Positions 14,622-22,928 of a stretch of DNA of 38,084 bases are shown here, one piece after another. The stretch's first letter is position 1. Each line of letters starts with the position of its first letter. Origin of the DNA: a virus; IMG/VR virus record IMGVR_UViG_3300021378_002808, positions 1-38,084 of that record; one strand, given 5' to 3'. Position numbers and translations under genes: made by a program. The notes beneath the pieces are model-generated. The model was not told the origin of the DNA. It searched no databases and saw nothing but the letters and a program-made list of their open reading frames with translations.

Positions 14622-16249
14622 TAGCTTTCTTTCCTTTCGGACTTTTCGTAATGCTCAGTTCTGTTATGAGTAATTGGACTAGCTAGTAGTATAGCTGGAT
14701 TTATCTTATTCTCTTTAGTAAGAGTGTATATATGACTCATCCATGTCTGCTCATAAGGGTATTTCCATTTTGTATCCAAAAACATTTTTTGATTGCCATC
14801 TCTACTGATTATGTGTGGCCAATTACAATAGTAAATTTCACCTTCTGCGTATGGTATCCTATTGATCTGTTTGATGCATTTAAACTCAGTTGTCGGTCTT
14901 TTGTGTATTTTTCCGAAGTATAAAAATCTTTTATCTTGAGGCACATTATGCCAACTCCATTGTTCGCTATTATTGCCATAAAATTCACTGAAACTCATTT
15001 TTAAAAAGTCATACTGCTCTTTGTCCATTATTTTAACAATGGTTCTAAGCAGATTTTTTACCTCTTTCCTGAAACCAAAACCACAATGTCCAGAAAAATC
15101 CAGTAGCATATCATCTTCAAAAAACATCATATACTTGTCATTTGAATCTCCAAAATCTTCAGCAGCAAATTGTCTTGACCCACAGATACCCATATTTCCT
15201 TTTTTAACCTGCTCAAATCCATAAGCGGTACATATCTCATTATATTCTGAATCATACTCTTCTTTAGTACTATTATTGATTAATATTTTTTGAGTTTTAT
15301 TTAAAAAGTCCTTATCTTTTTCTTCAAAAGATTTAATTACAGAGCTCAGTTGTTTAGGTGAATTATAAGTGTTTATATAAAGTCTAACAGTACTTGATAT
15401 ATTGCTATTCATTATTACAGGTTTTTTACGACTCTTAACATCTTCAAAAAATTTAAACACCAAACCATCTCCATTTATATCAAATAATTGTATAGTGTTA
15501 TTTAATTTTGCTATTAATGAAAATATGCTTTCTTCTGTTCCCATATATCCACTATTAAGAGTATCATTAAGCAGTTGATAATATTCACCATTAATGCTGG
15601 ATATATGATCTTTTCTACCTCCAAAAAATCCTCCCCTACATACATGCTCGACTTTTTTTCCACATATTCTATTCATCTCTTTAATATCAAATCCATGAAT
15701 TTCCGAATTCGTTTCATAAGGATATCTTATAAACATAAAAGAATCTACTATGTCTTCTAGTTTGTCAAGAACTTTGTCATGACTAAAATATCCTGGATGA
15801 ACAGTGTTATTGATACCAGCATCAATCCAGTAAAAAAATTCAGAATCAAAAGTATTCATAATACTGGCGTTATGCAAGAAAAACATCTTGCTCATAACTA
15901 CGGGATTGTACATTTGCAGCATTGCTTGCGTGCTACCAGACAGCCAACCAACTTGATTAAGCCACTTTGTATTCGTCCTAATTTTTTCAACTTGTTCACA
16001 GAAAGGGAAAAAGTCAGAACAGAAATCTGTTATCTCATGTTTAACCCATAATAATCTTTCGCTTCTTTTATTAAGTATTCGTTCCTTAATATCTTCAGAT
16101 GAAAATACTACTATATTTGTATCTTGTGTAGATTCTAATAGTCTATCCAAATTACTTAGATATGTAGAAAAATTCCTAGACCATTCTTTGTCAAGATCAG
16201 ACCTTCCTAGATCCCATAGTCCAGTAACTAGGGTTGTTTTAGATGACAT
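14621..16249 (-). CDS. bifunctional transferase: HtrL/YibB domain + GT2-like domain
   Basis: The 542-residue protein joins two glycosyltransferase-like units. Residues 1-270 are HtrL/YibB-type: TTLVTGLWD at 5-13, FYWIDAGINN at 139-148, RGGFFGGRKDHI at 205-216. Residues 287-542 start TVRLYINTYNSPKQLSSVI, a GT2-like opening, and hold MMFFEDDMLLD at 374-384, an acidic metal-binding motif. Fusion suggests two sequential additions to one glycan. It is the first gene of the minus-strand operon that starts from the divergent promoter at 16291-16318. The HtrL unit is related to the protein at 11064. Confidence 0.76.
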   Translation of the reverse strand: MSSKTTLVTGLWDLGRSDLDKEWSRNFSTYLSNLDRLLESTQDTNIVVFSSEDIKERILNKRSERLLWVKHEITDFCSDFFPFCEQVEKIRTNTKWLNQVGWLSGSTQAMLQMYNPVVMSKMFFLHNASIMNTFDSEFFYWIDAGINNTVHPGYFSHDKVLDKLEDIVDSFMFIRYPYETNSEIHGFDIKEMNRICGKKVEHVCRGGFFGGRKDHISSINGEYYQLLNDTLNSGYMGTEESIFSLIAKLNNTIQLFDINGDGLVFKFFEDVKSRKKPVIMNSNISSTVRLYINTYNSPKQLSSVIKSFEEKDKDFLNKTQKILINNSTKEEYDSEYNEICTAYGFEQVKKGNMGICGSRQFAAEDFGDSNDKYMMFFEDDMLLDFSGHCGFGFRKEVKNLLRTIVKIMDKEQYDFLKMSFSEFYGNNSEQWSWHNVPQDKRFLYFGKIHKRPTTEFKCIKQINRIPYAEGEIYYCNWPHIISRDGNQKMFLDTKWKYPYEQTWMSHIYTLTKENKINPAILLASPITHNRTEHYEKSERKES

Positions 16250-16290
16250 ATATGTACTTAGTTAGAGTATTAATCTCCGGCCCTGCATAA

Positions 16291-16318
16291 ATATTAACAA
16301 CAAATCACGAATAGTCAA
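16291..16318 (-). promoter_or_regulatory. sigma70-type promoter for the 14621-11064 operon
   Basis: On the minus strand, TTGACT (16318-16313), a 16-base spacer and TAATAT (16296-16291) form a promoter about 40 bases ahead of the ATG at 16249. The -35 box matches consensus at five of six positions and the -10 at four. It mirrors the plus-strand promoter 35 bases away, which has the same -35 hexamer and the same spacer length. Confidence 0.6.
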
Positions 16319-16352
16319 GTTTAAAAATATGCATGTGTTTTTTTTATTTATC

Positions 16353-16380
16353 TTGACTTTACATGGCAACCAAATACTAT
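16353..16380 (+). promoter_or_regulatory. sigma70-type promoter for the 16428 operon
   Basis: TTGACT (16353-16358), a 16-base spacer and TACTAT (16375-16380) precede the plus-strand operon that begins at 16428. With the opposed TTGACT promoter at 16318 this makes a divergent pair in a 148-base gap, which holds no gene. A long T run lies just upstream of the -35, and could bend DNA or act as an UP-like element. Confidence 0.62.
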
Positions 16381-16427
16381 AAAAATAGTTAATTTGTTTG
16401 TACCGATACTCTCAAAGAAACAGAAAG

Positions 16428-16607
16428 ATGGAAAAAGAAGACAAGAAGTATATCAGGAAGACCAAAATAGACAAGAAGAAAAGAGATAAGTATCAGACTT
16501 CTGATGCTATGGAACATAAAGCAAAGGTTCAAAATAAGAGAGAGAGACAGGGCGAGTTTGAGGAGGATGAGTGGCAAGATTGGGATAGGTTTTATAATCA
16601 CAAATGA
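16428..16607 (+). CDS. small highly charged protein, hypothetical
   Basis: From the ATG at 16428 this is 59 residues, with over half charged: a basic Lys/Arg-rich first half and a more acidic C-terminal end. A TTG ten codons earlier would lengthen it, but there is no better ribosome-binding site there. It is the first gene after the 16353 promoter. The composition suggests binding to nucleic acid or to another phage protein, but no family is recognised. The stop overlaps the next start (ATGA). Confidence 0.6.
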   Translation: MEKEDKKYIRKTKIDKKKRDKYQTSDAMEHKAKVQNKRERQGEFEEDEWQDWDRFYNHK

Positions 16608-16846
16608 AATACATAGAAGAAATAGATACTGGGCAGTGTTTTTCACACAAAGAAGATAATTTTTTAATGTCTTCAGATTTCAAGAAAAATGGCGAGAGAT
16701 TGGGTATCAGTTTAAAAAATGGAGTTAGTCGTTGGTTTGGTCCTTCTGAGACGGTAGAGGTTGTGGTTTTATACACAATAGACCAGGACAGCAATTTAAA
16801 ACACATTAGACCAGAGGATGCTGATGATCCTAATAAGAGTATCTAA
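16604..16846 (+). CDS. hypothetical small protein
   Basis: This 80-residue soluble protein has an alternating hydrophobic pattern (VEVVVLYTI near residues 51-59) suggesting a small beta-barrel or sheet domain. Family not recognised. It is translationally coupled to the preceding gene by ATGA and overlaps the next gene by 23 bases, so it belongs to the operon read from 16353. Confidence 0.6.
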   Translation: MKYIEEIDTGQCFSHKEDNFLMSSDFKKNGERLGISLKNGVSRWFGPSETVEVVVLYTIDQDSNLKHIRPEDADDPNKSI

Positions 16847-17099
16847 CTTTATCAAATCTCTATTTTTTCACGTATGGTCAGGGTTTCCAAAGTGTAGTAA
16901 AGATCAAATTTTAAAAAGATGGAATACATGTTTAGCCTGCAAAGAATTTAATAAAGAATATTCTATATGTAATATATGCGGATGCAATTTGAATAACAGA
17001 AAAGAGTTCTTCAATAAACTTGCTTGGGCTGATCAAGAATGTCCTGCTGGTAAATGGCCGAAAGAAATTAATAATGAAGACAAAAAAACAAGAAAATAA
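16824..17099 (+). CDS. small zinc-ribbon protein, hypothetical
   Basis: The 91-residue protein has a cysteine set CLACxEF ... CNICGCNL ... ECPAGKW between about residues 34 and 76, a zinc-ribbon pattern with a WADQECPAGKW end that I recall from small phage proteins. The N-terminus has a hydrophobic amphipathic stretch (SNFIKSLFFHVW). The ATG at 16824 is chosen because AGAGG at 16813-16817 is well spaced; ATG 16818 is too close. The final part overlaps the next gene's start. Confidence 0.64.
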   Translation: MILIRVSNFIKSLFFHVWSGFPKCSKDQILKRWNTCLACKEFNKEYSICNICGCNLNNRKEFFNKLAWADQECPAGKWPKEINNEDKKTRK

Positions 17100-17613
17100 A
17101 AGAAAAAATTACGTATATAACAGTAAATACAACCTATTTGATAGCGCACAAGAACAAATAAAATGTGCATCAAATGGATGTAATGCAATTATTGTCAATA
17201 TTTGCAACAGTCAGCACGTACATGTCAATGCATTTAATAAAAAAGTATATAGTAAATACCCATTAGTTCTAGCAAATAGAGAGGCTGTTGGGAGAACAAA
17301 TTTAGGTAAGTGTCAGCCTGTACTTGTAGATAAAAATAAAGAATATAATCATAAATTATATGTAGCTAATTTATATACTTGTTCAGGTAAGAAAACACCC
17401 AAAAATAGGACGATCAATTACTATGCTTTAGGACTAAGTTTACAGCAACTAGCTAGTTTTGTCAGATCAAATATAAATAGCACTGAGAATCCTACATCTA
17501 GAATCTTTATAGATAAACAATGTGTTGCTTTTACTGGCTGCAATTGGTCTTTTGTAGATGATCTTTTAGACGATATAATGCCCGATATTGAGGTGTCGGT
17601 ATATGATCAATAA
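17074..17613 (+). CDS. macro-domain-like protein (ADP-ribose-binding type), divergent
   Basis: From the ATG at 17074 (179 residues) the order of blocks follows macro domains. NAIIVNICNSQHVHVNAF begins near residue 37 (the 'N..N....G.G.A' ligand loop), followed by KVYSKYP, LGKCQPV, LYVANLYTCSG, RTINYYALGLSLQQL, and CVAFTGCNWSFVDDLL, which corresponds to the usual 'GCGLGGGNW..V..L'. The Gly-rich loop is changed to His-Val-His-Val-Asn, so catalytic function is doubtful. Macro domains bind ADP-ribose, ADP-ribose-1''-phosphate or related nucleotides. A 5' in-frame ATG (17020) lies inside the previous gene and is less likely. Confidence 0.6.
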   Translation: MKTKKQENKRKNYVYNSKYNLFDSAQEQIKCASNGCNAIIVNICNSQHVHVNAFNKKVYSKYPLVLANREAVGRTNLGKCQPVLVDKNKEYNHKLYVANLYTCSGKKTPKNRTINYYALGLSLQQLASFVRSNINSTENPTSRIFIDKQCVAFTGCNWSFVDDLLDDIMPDIEVSVYDQ

Positions 17614-18493
17614 CAACATTCAATACCTCAAACAGCATCCCTATATTAGTGACGACGTATATATAGAGATGTACGAAGATCCATTTCCTCATATAGTTAT
17701 TAACAACCTATTTAAAGAAAACATATATGAGATGATATCTAGTCGTTTCATGGAGATGATAGGAAGAACACAATCCTACAAAGATCTTCCGGGTGCTGTA
17801 CATGATTATGCTGCTTATATATATGGCCTAAAAAAAGAAGACTGTAATTATGGCTATGATTTTTTTATAGATGATATTTGGAAAAATTTTAATATGGCAA
17901 CATTTGGTGTTCTACTTAATAAATATATAGCGATGAGCGCACACTGGCATGAAGCACCAGCTAAACCCGGATTTATTCATAACGACTACAATATATGTTC
18001 AGTTATTGATGATGGAGCTAAAGATTATACCTTAACTGGCAATTGTTATTATTCTGATGATACTGCTACCATGACTCCACAGGCTCAAAAAATAGCTAGA
18101 AGCGTAGCTATGTTGTATTATTTAAACAATGAATCAGACCATCCAAGCGATGGAGGAACAAGCGTATATGGTAATTATAAATTTCATAGCAAAATAAAAG
18201 ATATTCCTCCAAAAAATAACTCTATATTTGTCTTTGCTGTTCAGCCTAATTCGTATCATGGTTTTACAGGAGCAAACTTCAATAGGTCTGCGATAGTGCA
18301 ATGGTTCCATTCTAGTCCTGCTTATATGGTTAGTAAATACAAAAAATTAATGAAAGAAAAGTACATTCAGTATGGTTCTGGTTTTGAAAGATGGCAACCA
18401 AAAGAAACTATGTGGGATATTAGAAATGATCCTGAATATAAAAAATATTTTCAAAATCAAAACTTGACACTAGAACAATTACTAAATTCATGA
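17603..18493 (+). CDS. 2-oxoglutarate/Fe(II)-dependent oxygenase (prolyl 4-hydroxylase-like)
   Basis: The 296-residue protein has the iron triad His126-x-Asp128 (FIHNDYN) and His219 (NSYHGF), with a 2OG-binding Arg228 (NRSAIVQWF). Strands SVAMLYYLN and GGTSVYG before it, and the PPKNNSIFVF block, resemble prolyl-4-hydroxylase-like enzymes in phages and bacteria. It likely hydroxylates a protein side chain or a sugar/lipid using 2-oxoglutarate and oxygen. GAGGTG at 17590-17595 supports the ATG at 17603; a TTG five codons earlier is less likely. It overlaps the macro-like gene by 11 bases and is ATGA-coupled to the next transferase. Confidence 0.82.
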   Translation: MINNNIQYLKQHPYISDDVYIEMYEDPFPHIVINNLFKENIYEMISSRFMEMIGRTQSYKDLPGAVHDYAAYIYGLKKEDCNYGYDFFIDDIWKNFNMATFGVLLNKYIAMSAHWHEAPAKPGFIHNDYNICSVIDDGAKDYTLTGNCYYSDDTATMTPQAQKIARSVAMLYYLNNESDHPSDGGTSVYGNYKFHSKIKDIPPKNNSIFVFAVQPNSYHGFTGANFNRSAIVQWFHSSPAYMVSKYKKLMKEKYIQYGSGFERWQPKETMWDIRNDPEYKKYFQNQNLTLEQLLNS

Positions 18494-19350
18494 ACAGACA
18501 AATACTATTTCTTGCTGATGAATTTGCTTCAGACTCAACAGGCGGTGCTGAACTGACCACAGAAGCAGTTATCAATGATAGTCCCTCAGATGTTGACGTA
18601 ATTATGGTTCGAACATCAGAACTAAATATAGATATAATTAATAAATTTAAAGATAATAAATGGATTATAGGTAATTTTTTTGGTCTCAATCCAGATCATA
18701 TGATACATTTAATGTCTAAGAAAATAGATTATTCTATTATTGAATATGATTATAAGTATTGTGTTATGCGTATTCCTAAACTGCACAAAAAACTACATGG
18801 AGAATGTTGTGAAGAAAGCGTGAGAGGACAACTTATATCTTTATTTATGTCTCTTTCTCAAAGTCTGTGGTATATGTCTAGTGGGCAAAAAAACTGGTAC
18901 GAGCAACAGTTCCCTGCTCTTAAAAAAGCTAATAGTTATGTACTAGGTTCTCTGCTAGAACAAAAAACTATTGATTATATTAGTACTCTGGACTGTTCAA
19001 ATAAAAATGATACATACATGATACAAGACCATCCTCATATATTGAAAGGTACAAAAGCAGGTATAGAATTAGCTGAAATTAAAAATTTAAAATACGAATT
19101 GTTTGGGTCTATGAAATCAGAACCTCATCATGAGGTTTTACAAAAATTTGCAAAAGCTAAAGGACTAATATTTGTTCCTACAGAATTTGATACCTGTCCA
19201 AGAATCACAATAGAAGCAAAATTATTGGGTTGTGATTTGATACTTGGAGAAAATGTTCAACATAAAGATGAGGATTGGTTTAATAAAGATAATACAGAAA
19301 TGATTAATCATATGAAAAATAGAACTGAGGTTTTCTGGGAGACGATATGA
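18490..19350 (+). CDS. GT-B glycosyltransferase (GT4-like)
   Basis: The 286-residue protein begins ILFLADEFASDSTGGAELTTEA, a GT-B nucleotide-sugar enzyme opening with a GGAE loop, and ends with KGLIFVPTEFDTCPRITIEAKLLGCDLILG (about residues 214-243), which matches the donor-binding E..P....EA block of GT4. The middle is shorter than in most GT4 proteins. It is ATGA-coupled to the oxygenase before it and to the GT29-like gene after it, which suggests work on one product. Confidence 0.7.
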   Translation: MNRQILFLADEFASDSTGGAELTTEAVINDSPSDVDVIMVRTSELNIDIINKFKDNKWIIGNFFGLNPDHMIHLMSKKIDYSIIEYDYKYCVMRIPKLHKKLHGECCEESVRGQLISLFMSLSQSLWYMSSGQKNWYEQQFPALKKANSYVLGSLLEQKTIDYISTLDCSNKNDTYMIQDHPHILKGTKAGIELAEIKNLKYELFGSMKSEPHHEVLQKFAKAKGLIFVPTEFDTCPRITIEAKLLGCDLILGENVQHKDEDWFNKDNTEMINHMKNRTEVFWETI

Positions 19351-20033
19351 ATAAACGTAAAGAATACGAAGATTACCTAAAAGGCAAAAGAGTTTGTTTG
19401 GTAGGACCAGCGCCAACAGTAAAAGATATAGAGGGGAATTTATATAATAGCAAACAAGAACAAATTGATAAAATCGAATCTTATGACATCATTGTTAGGC
19501 TTAATATAGCACTACCAATGCCCGATTCTTTAGCAGAATACGTGGGCAGCAGAACAGAAATAATTTATAATTGCATGAGTCCAGACCCAGAATCTGGGGG
19601 TTACATTAATATAGATTTTCTAAAAGACAAAATCAACTGGATAGTAGCATCGTTACCTGCTAAACCTCCTTTCACACAGGATATTATAGGGTTTTATCAA
19701 AGAAACCAAAATACTATAAACTTTACAACCGTAGAACTGGAATATTTTAATGAGCTAGAACAAAAAATGCAGACTAGACCTAATACTGGAGTTATAGCAA
19801 TATTAGATATGTTAGCCTGCGATATTAAAGAACTTTTCATAACAGGTATAACATTTTTTAGAGGTGGTTATGTTAAAGAATACAGAGGATATAATGAGCA
19901 AGAAGTATTATCTAGAATGGCTGTCCATAAAAACCATAGACAAGAACCTCAGTTGGCATACATGAAAGAAATACTGTCGTCGGACCCTAGAGTAAAAATG
20001 GATAAATATTTACAGGATATTATCAATGAATAA
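19347..20033 (+). CDS. GT29/GT42 sialyltransferase-like protein
   Basis: The 228-residue protein has VCLVGPAPTV at residues 16-25 (sialyl motif L-like), DIIVRLN (47-53), TRPNTGVIAILDML (143-156) and KELFITGITFF (161-171) (motif S), and a His197..Glu200 region in HRQEPQ near the place of motif VS. These are the features of CMP-sialic-acid-type transferases. A CMP-sugar synthetase gene follows 1.7 kb downstream. It overlaps the neighbouring genes by 4 and 8 bases. The preferred sugar could be another CMP-activated acid such as Kdo. Confidence 0.7.
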   Translation: MNKRKEYEDYLKGKRVCLVGPAPTVKDIEGNLYNSKQEQIDKIESYDIIVRLNIALPMPDSLAEYVGSRTEIIYNCMSPDPESGGYINIDFLKDKINWIVASLPAKPPFTQDIIGFYQRNQNTINFTTVELEYFNELEQKMQTRPNTGVIAILDMLACDIKELFITGITFFRGGYVKEYRGYNEQEVLSRMAVHKNHRQEPQLAYMKEILSSDPRVKMDKYLQDIINE

Positions 20034-21024
20034 AATAATATTATTAGGTTACACAAAAGAAGGCTCTCATACAAATTGGTATCCTTGGTATAGATTTAAA
20101 GAGACTTTCAATGAATTAGGATATGACTCACAATGGATAGAAATCCAAAATTTTAAAAGAGAACCTAATCAAAACTATACTTTTATCTGTTGGAACATGC
20201 CTGATGTTCTTGATTTGATAAGCGCAGGAATTCTACATAAAGATGATACTGTTTTACAAAAAGTTACTTCTATGACAAAGAGGGAGTCATCTGCGAGTTG
20301 GGGTGCAGATCCAGATGCTTTTCATAAAACTTGGAACTGGCCTGCTTATCAAATGTGTTTGGATGTTTTGAATATGGGATACAATATCTATGCTTTTGGT
20401 TGCAGAACATGCTATGAAGATTTTCCTAAAAAGAAAGAATTGATAGAACAATTAGGAGATCGTATGATTATGATACCTTGGACAAGCTGTATGTTTTCTT
20501 ATCAAGAACTACAAAAGCAAAAAGCTATTACTGATAATTTTGAATTAGACTGTTGTTTCGTAGGGTCTATTTGGGGTAGAGAAGGAAGAGGAAACTTAGA
20601 ATCAGTCAGAGATTATCTTTCGCCGGTGTTTAATAGTACGGATAAAGGCTATGCTGCGGGTTCTGGTACTGCCACAGGACCAATCTCAAACGCGAAACAT
20701 GTGGAAGTAATTAAAAAATCTAAATTATGTCCTATTATTAATGCTCCTTCGTGGAGATCAGAAAAAGGAGTGCAAGATAGATTCTGGACAGTATTTGCTG
20801 CTGGCAGATTTGGTGTTGTAGACACAGAAGGAGTCTACGATTTTTTTAGTAAAAATGATGTTGTATGCGAAACAGATCCAAATGAATACGTAGAGAAAAG
20901 CTTGTATTACATGAAAAATCCAGAAAAACAAATTCCTTACATAGAAAAAATACAACAGAGGATTAAAACAGAATACAATTGGAACAATACGTTTAAAAAA
21001 ATATTAACCATTATCTCTCTATAA
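20026..21024 (+). CDS. CgeB-like glycosyltransferase (Glyco_trans_1_2 type)
   Basis: The 332-residue protein's C-terminal third has GVQDRFWTVFAAGRFGVVD and NDVVCETDPNEYVEKSLYYM, the pattern of the CgeB/'glycosyl transferases group 1' family (PF13524-type). The N-terminal half is a Rossmann-like domain with CWNMPD and FGCRTCYED. It likely adds a sugar from an NDP donor in the cytoplasm. It overlaps the GT29-like gene by eight bases, and a 14-base gap leads to the FkbM gene. Confidence 0.7.
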   Translation: MNKIILLGYTKEGSHTNWYPWYRFKETFNELGYDSQWIEIQNFKREPNQNYTFICWNMPDVLDLISAGILHKDDTVLQKVTSMTKRESSASWGADPDAFHKTWNWPAYQMCLDVLNMGYNIYAFGCRTCYEDFPKKKELIEQLGDRMIMIPWTSCMFSYQELQKQKAITDNFELDCCFVGSIWGREGRGNLESVRDYLSPVFNSTDKGYAAGSGTATGPISNAKHVEVIKKSKLCPIINAPSWRSEKGVQDRFWTVFAAGRFGVVDTEGVYDFFSKNDVVCETDPNEYVEKSLYYMKNPEKQIPYIEKIQQRIKTEYNWNNTFKKILTIISL

Positions 21025-21038
21025 AAAAGTAATATCTC

Positions 21039-21722
21039 ATGAGACAAATTACAAAAAATACTATGTACGGCGAAATCACATTTCCTGCAAACGATTATAT
21101 TGCATCAAAATGCGACACACATAAATGGTATCACGGAAAAAATTGCCATACAACTGATATGATATCTAAAATCAATTCTATGATAAAATCCGATTCTACT
21201 TTTGTTGATGTTGGAGCATTTGTTGGCACTTTCTCGATTCCTTTACTCGAAGCAGGCCATTGTGGTTTCATGTTTGAGGCATGTAAAGATTTTTACAATA
21301 TGCTTTCGATCAATACAAGAAAATACGATAAAGCCACAAGCTATAACAATGCTGTCGGAAATAAAAATATTTCTATCGGCATGAGTGTTGAAAATGGTAA
21401 TTTTGGAGGAAGTCATATTACCAAAGGTAATGAAATAAAAATGATTACACTAGATTCTTTTTTTACAAATAGTTCTGTGAATCAAATAGACTTTATCAAA
21501 ATAGATGTGGAGTCTTATGAATATTATGTTTTACAGGGGGCTGTGGCAACAATTAGTCGGTTTAAGCCAATTATATTATGGGAAAATCTTAAACCAAATT
21601 GGAATGACACAAGCCTAGATGCTGAACTTGGCAAAAAAGAAAATTGTTTCGAATTTTTGCAAAATTTAGGATATAATAGGCATCAAGATATATCGAATAA
21701 CATCCTTTCTTTTATTGAATAA
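21039..21722 (+). CDS. FkbM-family methyltransferase
   Basis: The 227-residue protein has motif I FVDVGAFVGTFSIPLLE (residues 55-71), FMFEACKDFYNML (77-89) and IDFIKIDVESYEYYVLQGA (153-171), the best conserved FkbM segment, better preserved than in the copy at 4049. It O-methylates a sugar or related group. It ends TAATG into the CMP-sugar synthetase gene, so the two are coupled in translation. Confidence 0.82.
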   Translation: MRQITKNTMYGEITFPANDYIASKCDTHKWYHGKNCHTTDMISKINSMIKSDSTFVDVGAFVGTFSIPLLEAGHCGFMFEACKDFYNMLSINTRKYDKATSYNNAVGNKNISIGMSVENGNFGGSHITKGNEIKMITLDSFFTNSSVNQIDFIKIDVESYEYYVLQGAVATISRFKPIILWENLKPNWNDTSLDAELGKKENCFEFLQNLGYNRHQDISNNILSFIE

Positions 21723-22363
21723 TGCTCATATTTATACCAATTAAATCAAACTCTCAAAGGGTTAAAAATAAAAACTTTCGTCTTTTTGGAGACAAGCCTT
21801 TATGGAGGCATACTGTTGAAAAACTGAATAAGACATACACAGTTTGCATAGACACTGATTCTGATGATATCATTAGAGAATGTAACAATTTAGACAATGT
21901 ATTGATATACAAAAGAAAAGATTCTTTATGCGGAGACAAGATATCTGTTATTAAGTTGCTAAAGTATTTCAAAAACAAATTTAATGTTGTTGATAATATA
22001 TGCCAAGTTCATGTCACATCTCCTTTTCTAGATGTCAAACACATTCAGTTTGCTGAAAACAAGCTACAAGAAGGTTACGATTCTGTTTTTGGCGTGAATG
22101 TCATGCAGCAAAGACTTTGGAGAAAAGAATCATATGGATATTGCCCTGTCAATCATAATCCTATGAAATTAGAACAAACACAAGATTTGCCCAAATACTA
22201 TTGTGAAAATTCTTATCTTTATGCCTTTAAACCAGAAGTGCTTAACAACAATAATAGGATAGGAAATAATCCATATCTCTTAGAAATAGACTTTCCATAC
22301 AATTTAGATATTGATACAGAGGAAGACTGGGAATTATCACTAAATATAAAAAGGAGAATATAA
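21722..22363 (+). CDS. CMP-sugar synthetase (NeuA/KdsB-like cytidylyltransferase)
   Basis: The 213-residue protein begins IFIPIKSNSQRVKNKNFRLF, the P-loop-like CTP-binding signature of acylneuraminate/Kdo cytidylyltransferases. It continues with CIDTDSDDI, HVTSPFLD near 100 and LDIDTEEDW near the end, all canonical. It joins CTP with a sugar acid (sialic acid, Kdo, or similar), giving CMP-sugar. Two GT29/GT42-like proteins in the window (4706, 19347) could use such a donor, and an aldolase-like gene follows two genes downstream. The substrate is not decided by the sequence. Confidence 0.84.
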   Translation: MLIFIPIKSNSQRVKNKNFRLFGDKPLWRHTVEKLNKTYTVCIDTDSDDIIRECNNLDNVLIYKRKDSLCGDKISVIKLLKYFKNKFNVVDNICQVHVTSPFLDVKHIQFAENKLQEGYDSVFGVNVMQQRLWRKESYGYCPVNHNPMKLEQTQDLPKYYCENSYLYAFKPEVLNNNNRIGNNPYLLEIDFPYNLDIDTEEDWELSLNIKRRI

Positions 22364-22924
22364 ATGGCTAGCCATAATATCTTAATAGAATACATTAACA
22401 AAGACAAAAATATCAAATATAAAAATGTCATTGAAATAGGAACTACAAGAGAAATAACCAGTCAATTAGATAGTTCTTCAAAATTTTACTTACTGTCTAA
22501 AGACAAGCAATTTAATTTTATTACTGTAGATATGGATCCAGAAAATACTAAAAATATTAAGTCTAGATATCCAGATATTAATGCTTTATGCTGTAAAGGC
22601 GAAGATTTTCTACAGAAATATCCTGACACTGTAGACTATTTGTATTTAGATGCATTTGATTTTTATCACAATGGTCATAGTAAAGAAAGACAAGAAAGCT
22701 ATAGAAAAAATTTAGGATGTGAAATTGCCACAGACGATAAGTTGTGTCACCAAATGCATCTTGAATGTTGCCAAAACGTTATTGACAAAATGCCGTCAAA
22801 GTCTATTATTGTTATAGATGATGTTTTAGATGACAAAAGAGGCAAGGGTGTCACAGCTATACCTTTTTTGTTGTCTAACGGCTTTTCATTAATTCAATCT
22901 AACTGCACCTTCCAAAAGGACTAA
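22364..22924 (+). CDS. SAM-methyltransferase-like protein (TylF/Methyltransf_24 type)
   Basis: The 186-residue protein has VIEIGTTREIT (motif I with few Gly), FITVDMDPEN (acidic loop), VDYLYLDAFDFYH and SIIVIDDVLDD, the Rossmann layout of Methyltransf_24/TylF-type O-methyltransferases with metal-binding Asp residues. The nucleotide-binding loop lacks the usual Gly-x-Gly, so activity is uncertain. It starts right after the CMP-synthetase stop and lies five bases before the aldolase. Confidence 0.6.
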   Translation: MASHNILIEYINKDKNIKYKNVIEIGTTREITSQLDSSSKFYLLSKDKQFNFITVDMDPENTKNIKSRYPDINALCCKGEDFLQKYPDTVDYLYLDAFDFYHNGHSKERQESYRKNLGCEIATDDKLCHQMHLECCQNVIDKMPSKSIIVIDDVLDDKRGKGVTAIPFLLSNGFSLIQSNCTFQKD

Positions 22925-22928
22925 AATC

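Noticed and set aside
16389-16806. Two minus-strand frames of 85 and 99 residues opposite 16428-16846
   Set aside because: They are antisense shadows of plus-strand genes that have promoter, coupling and composition support.
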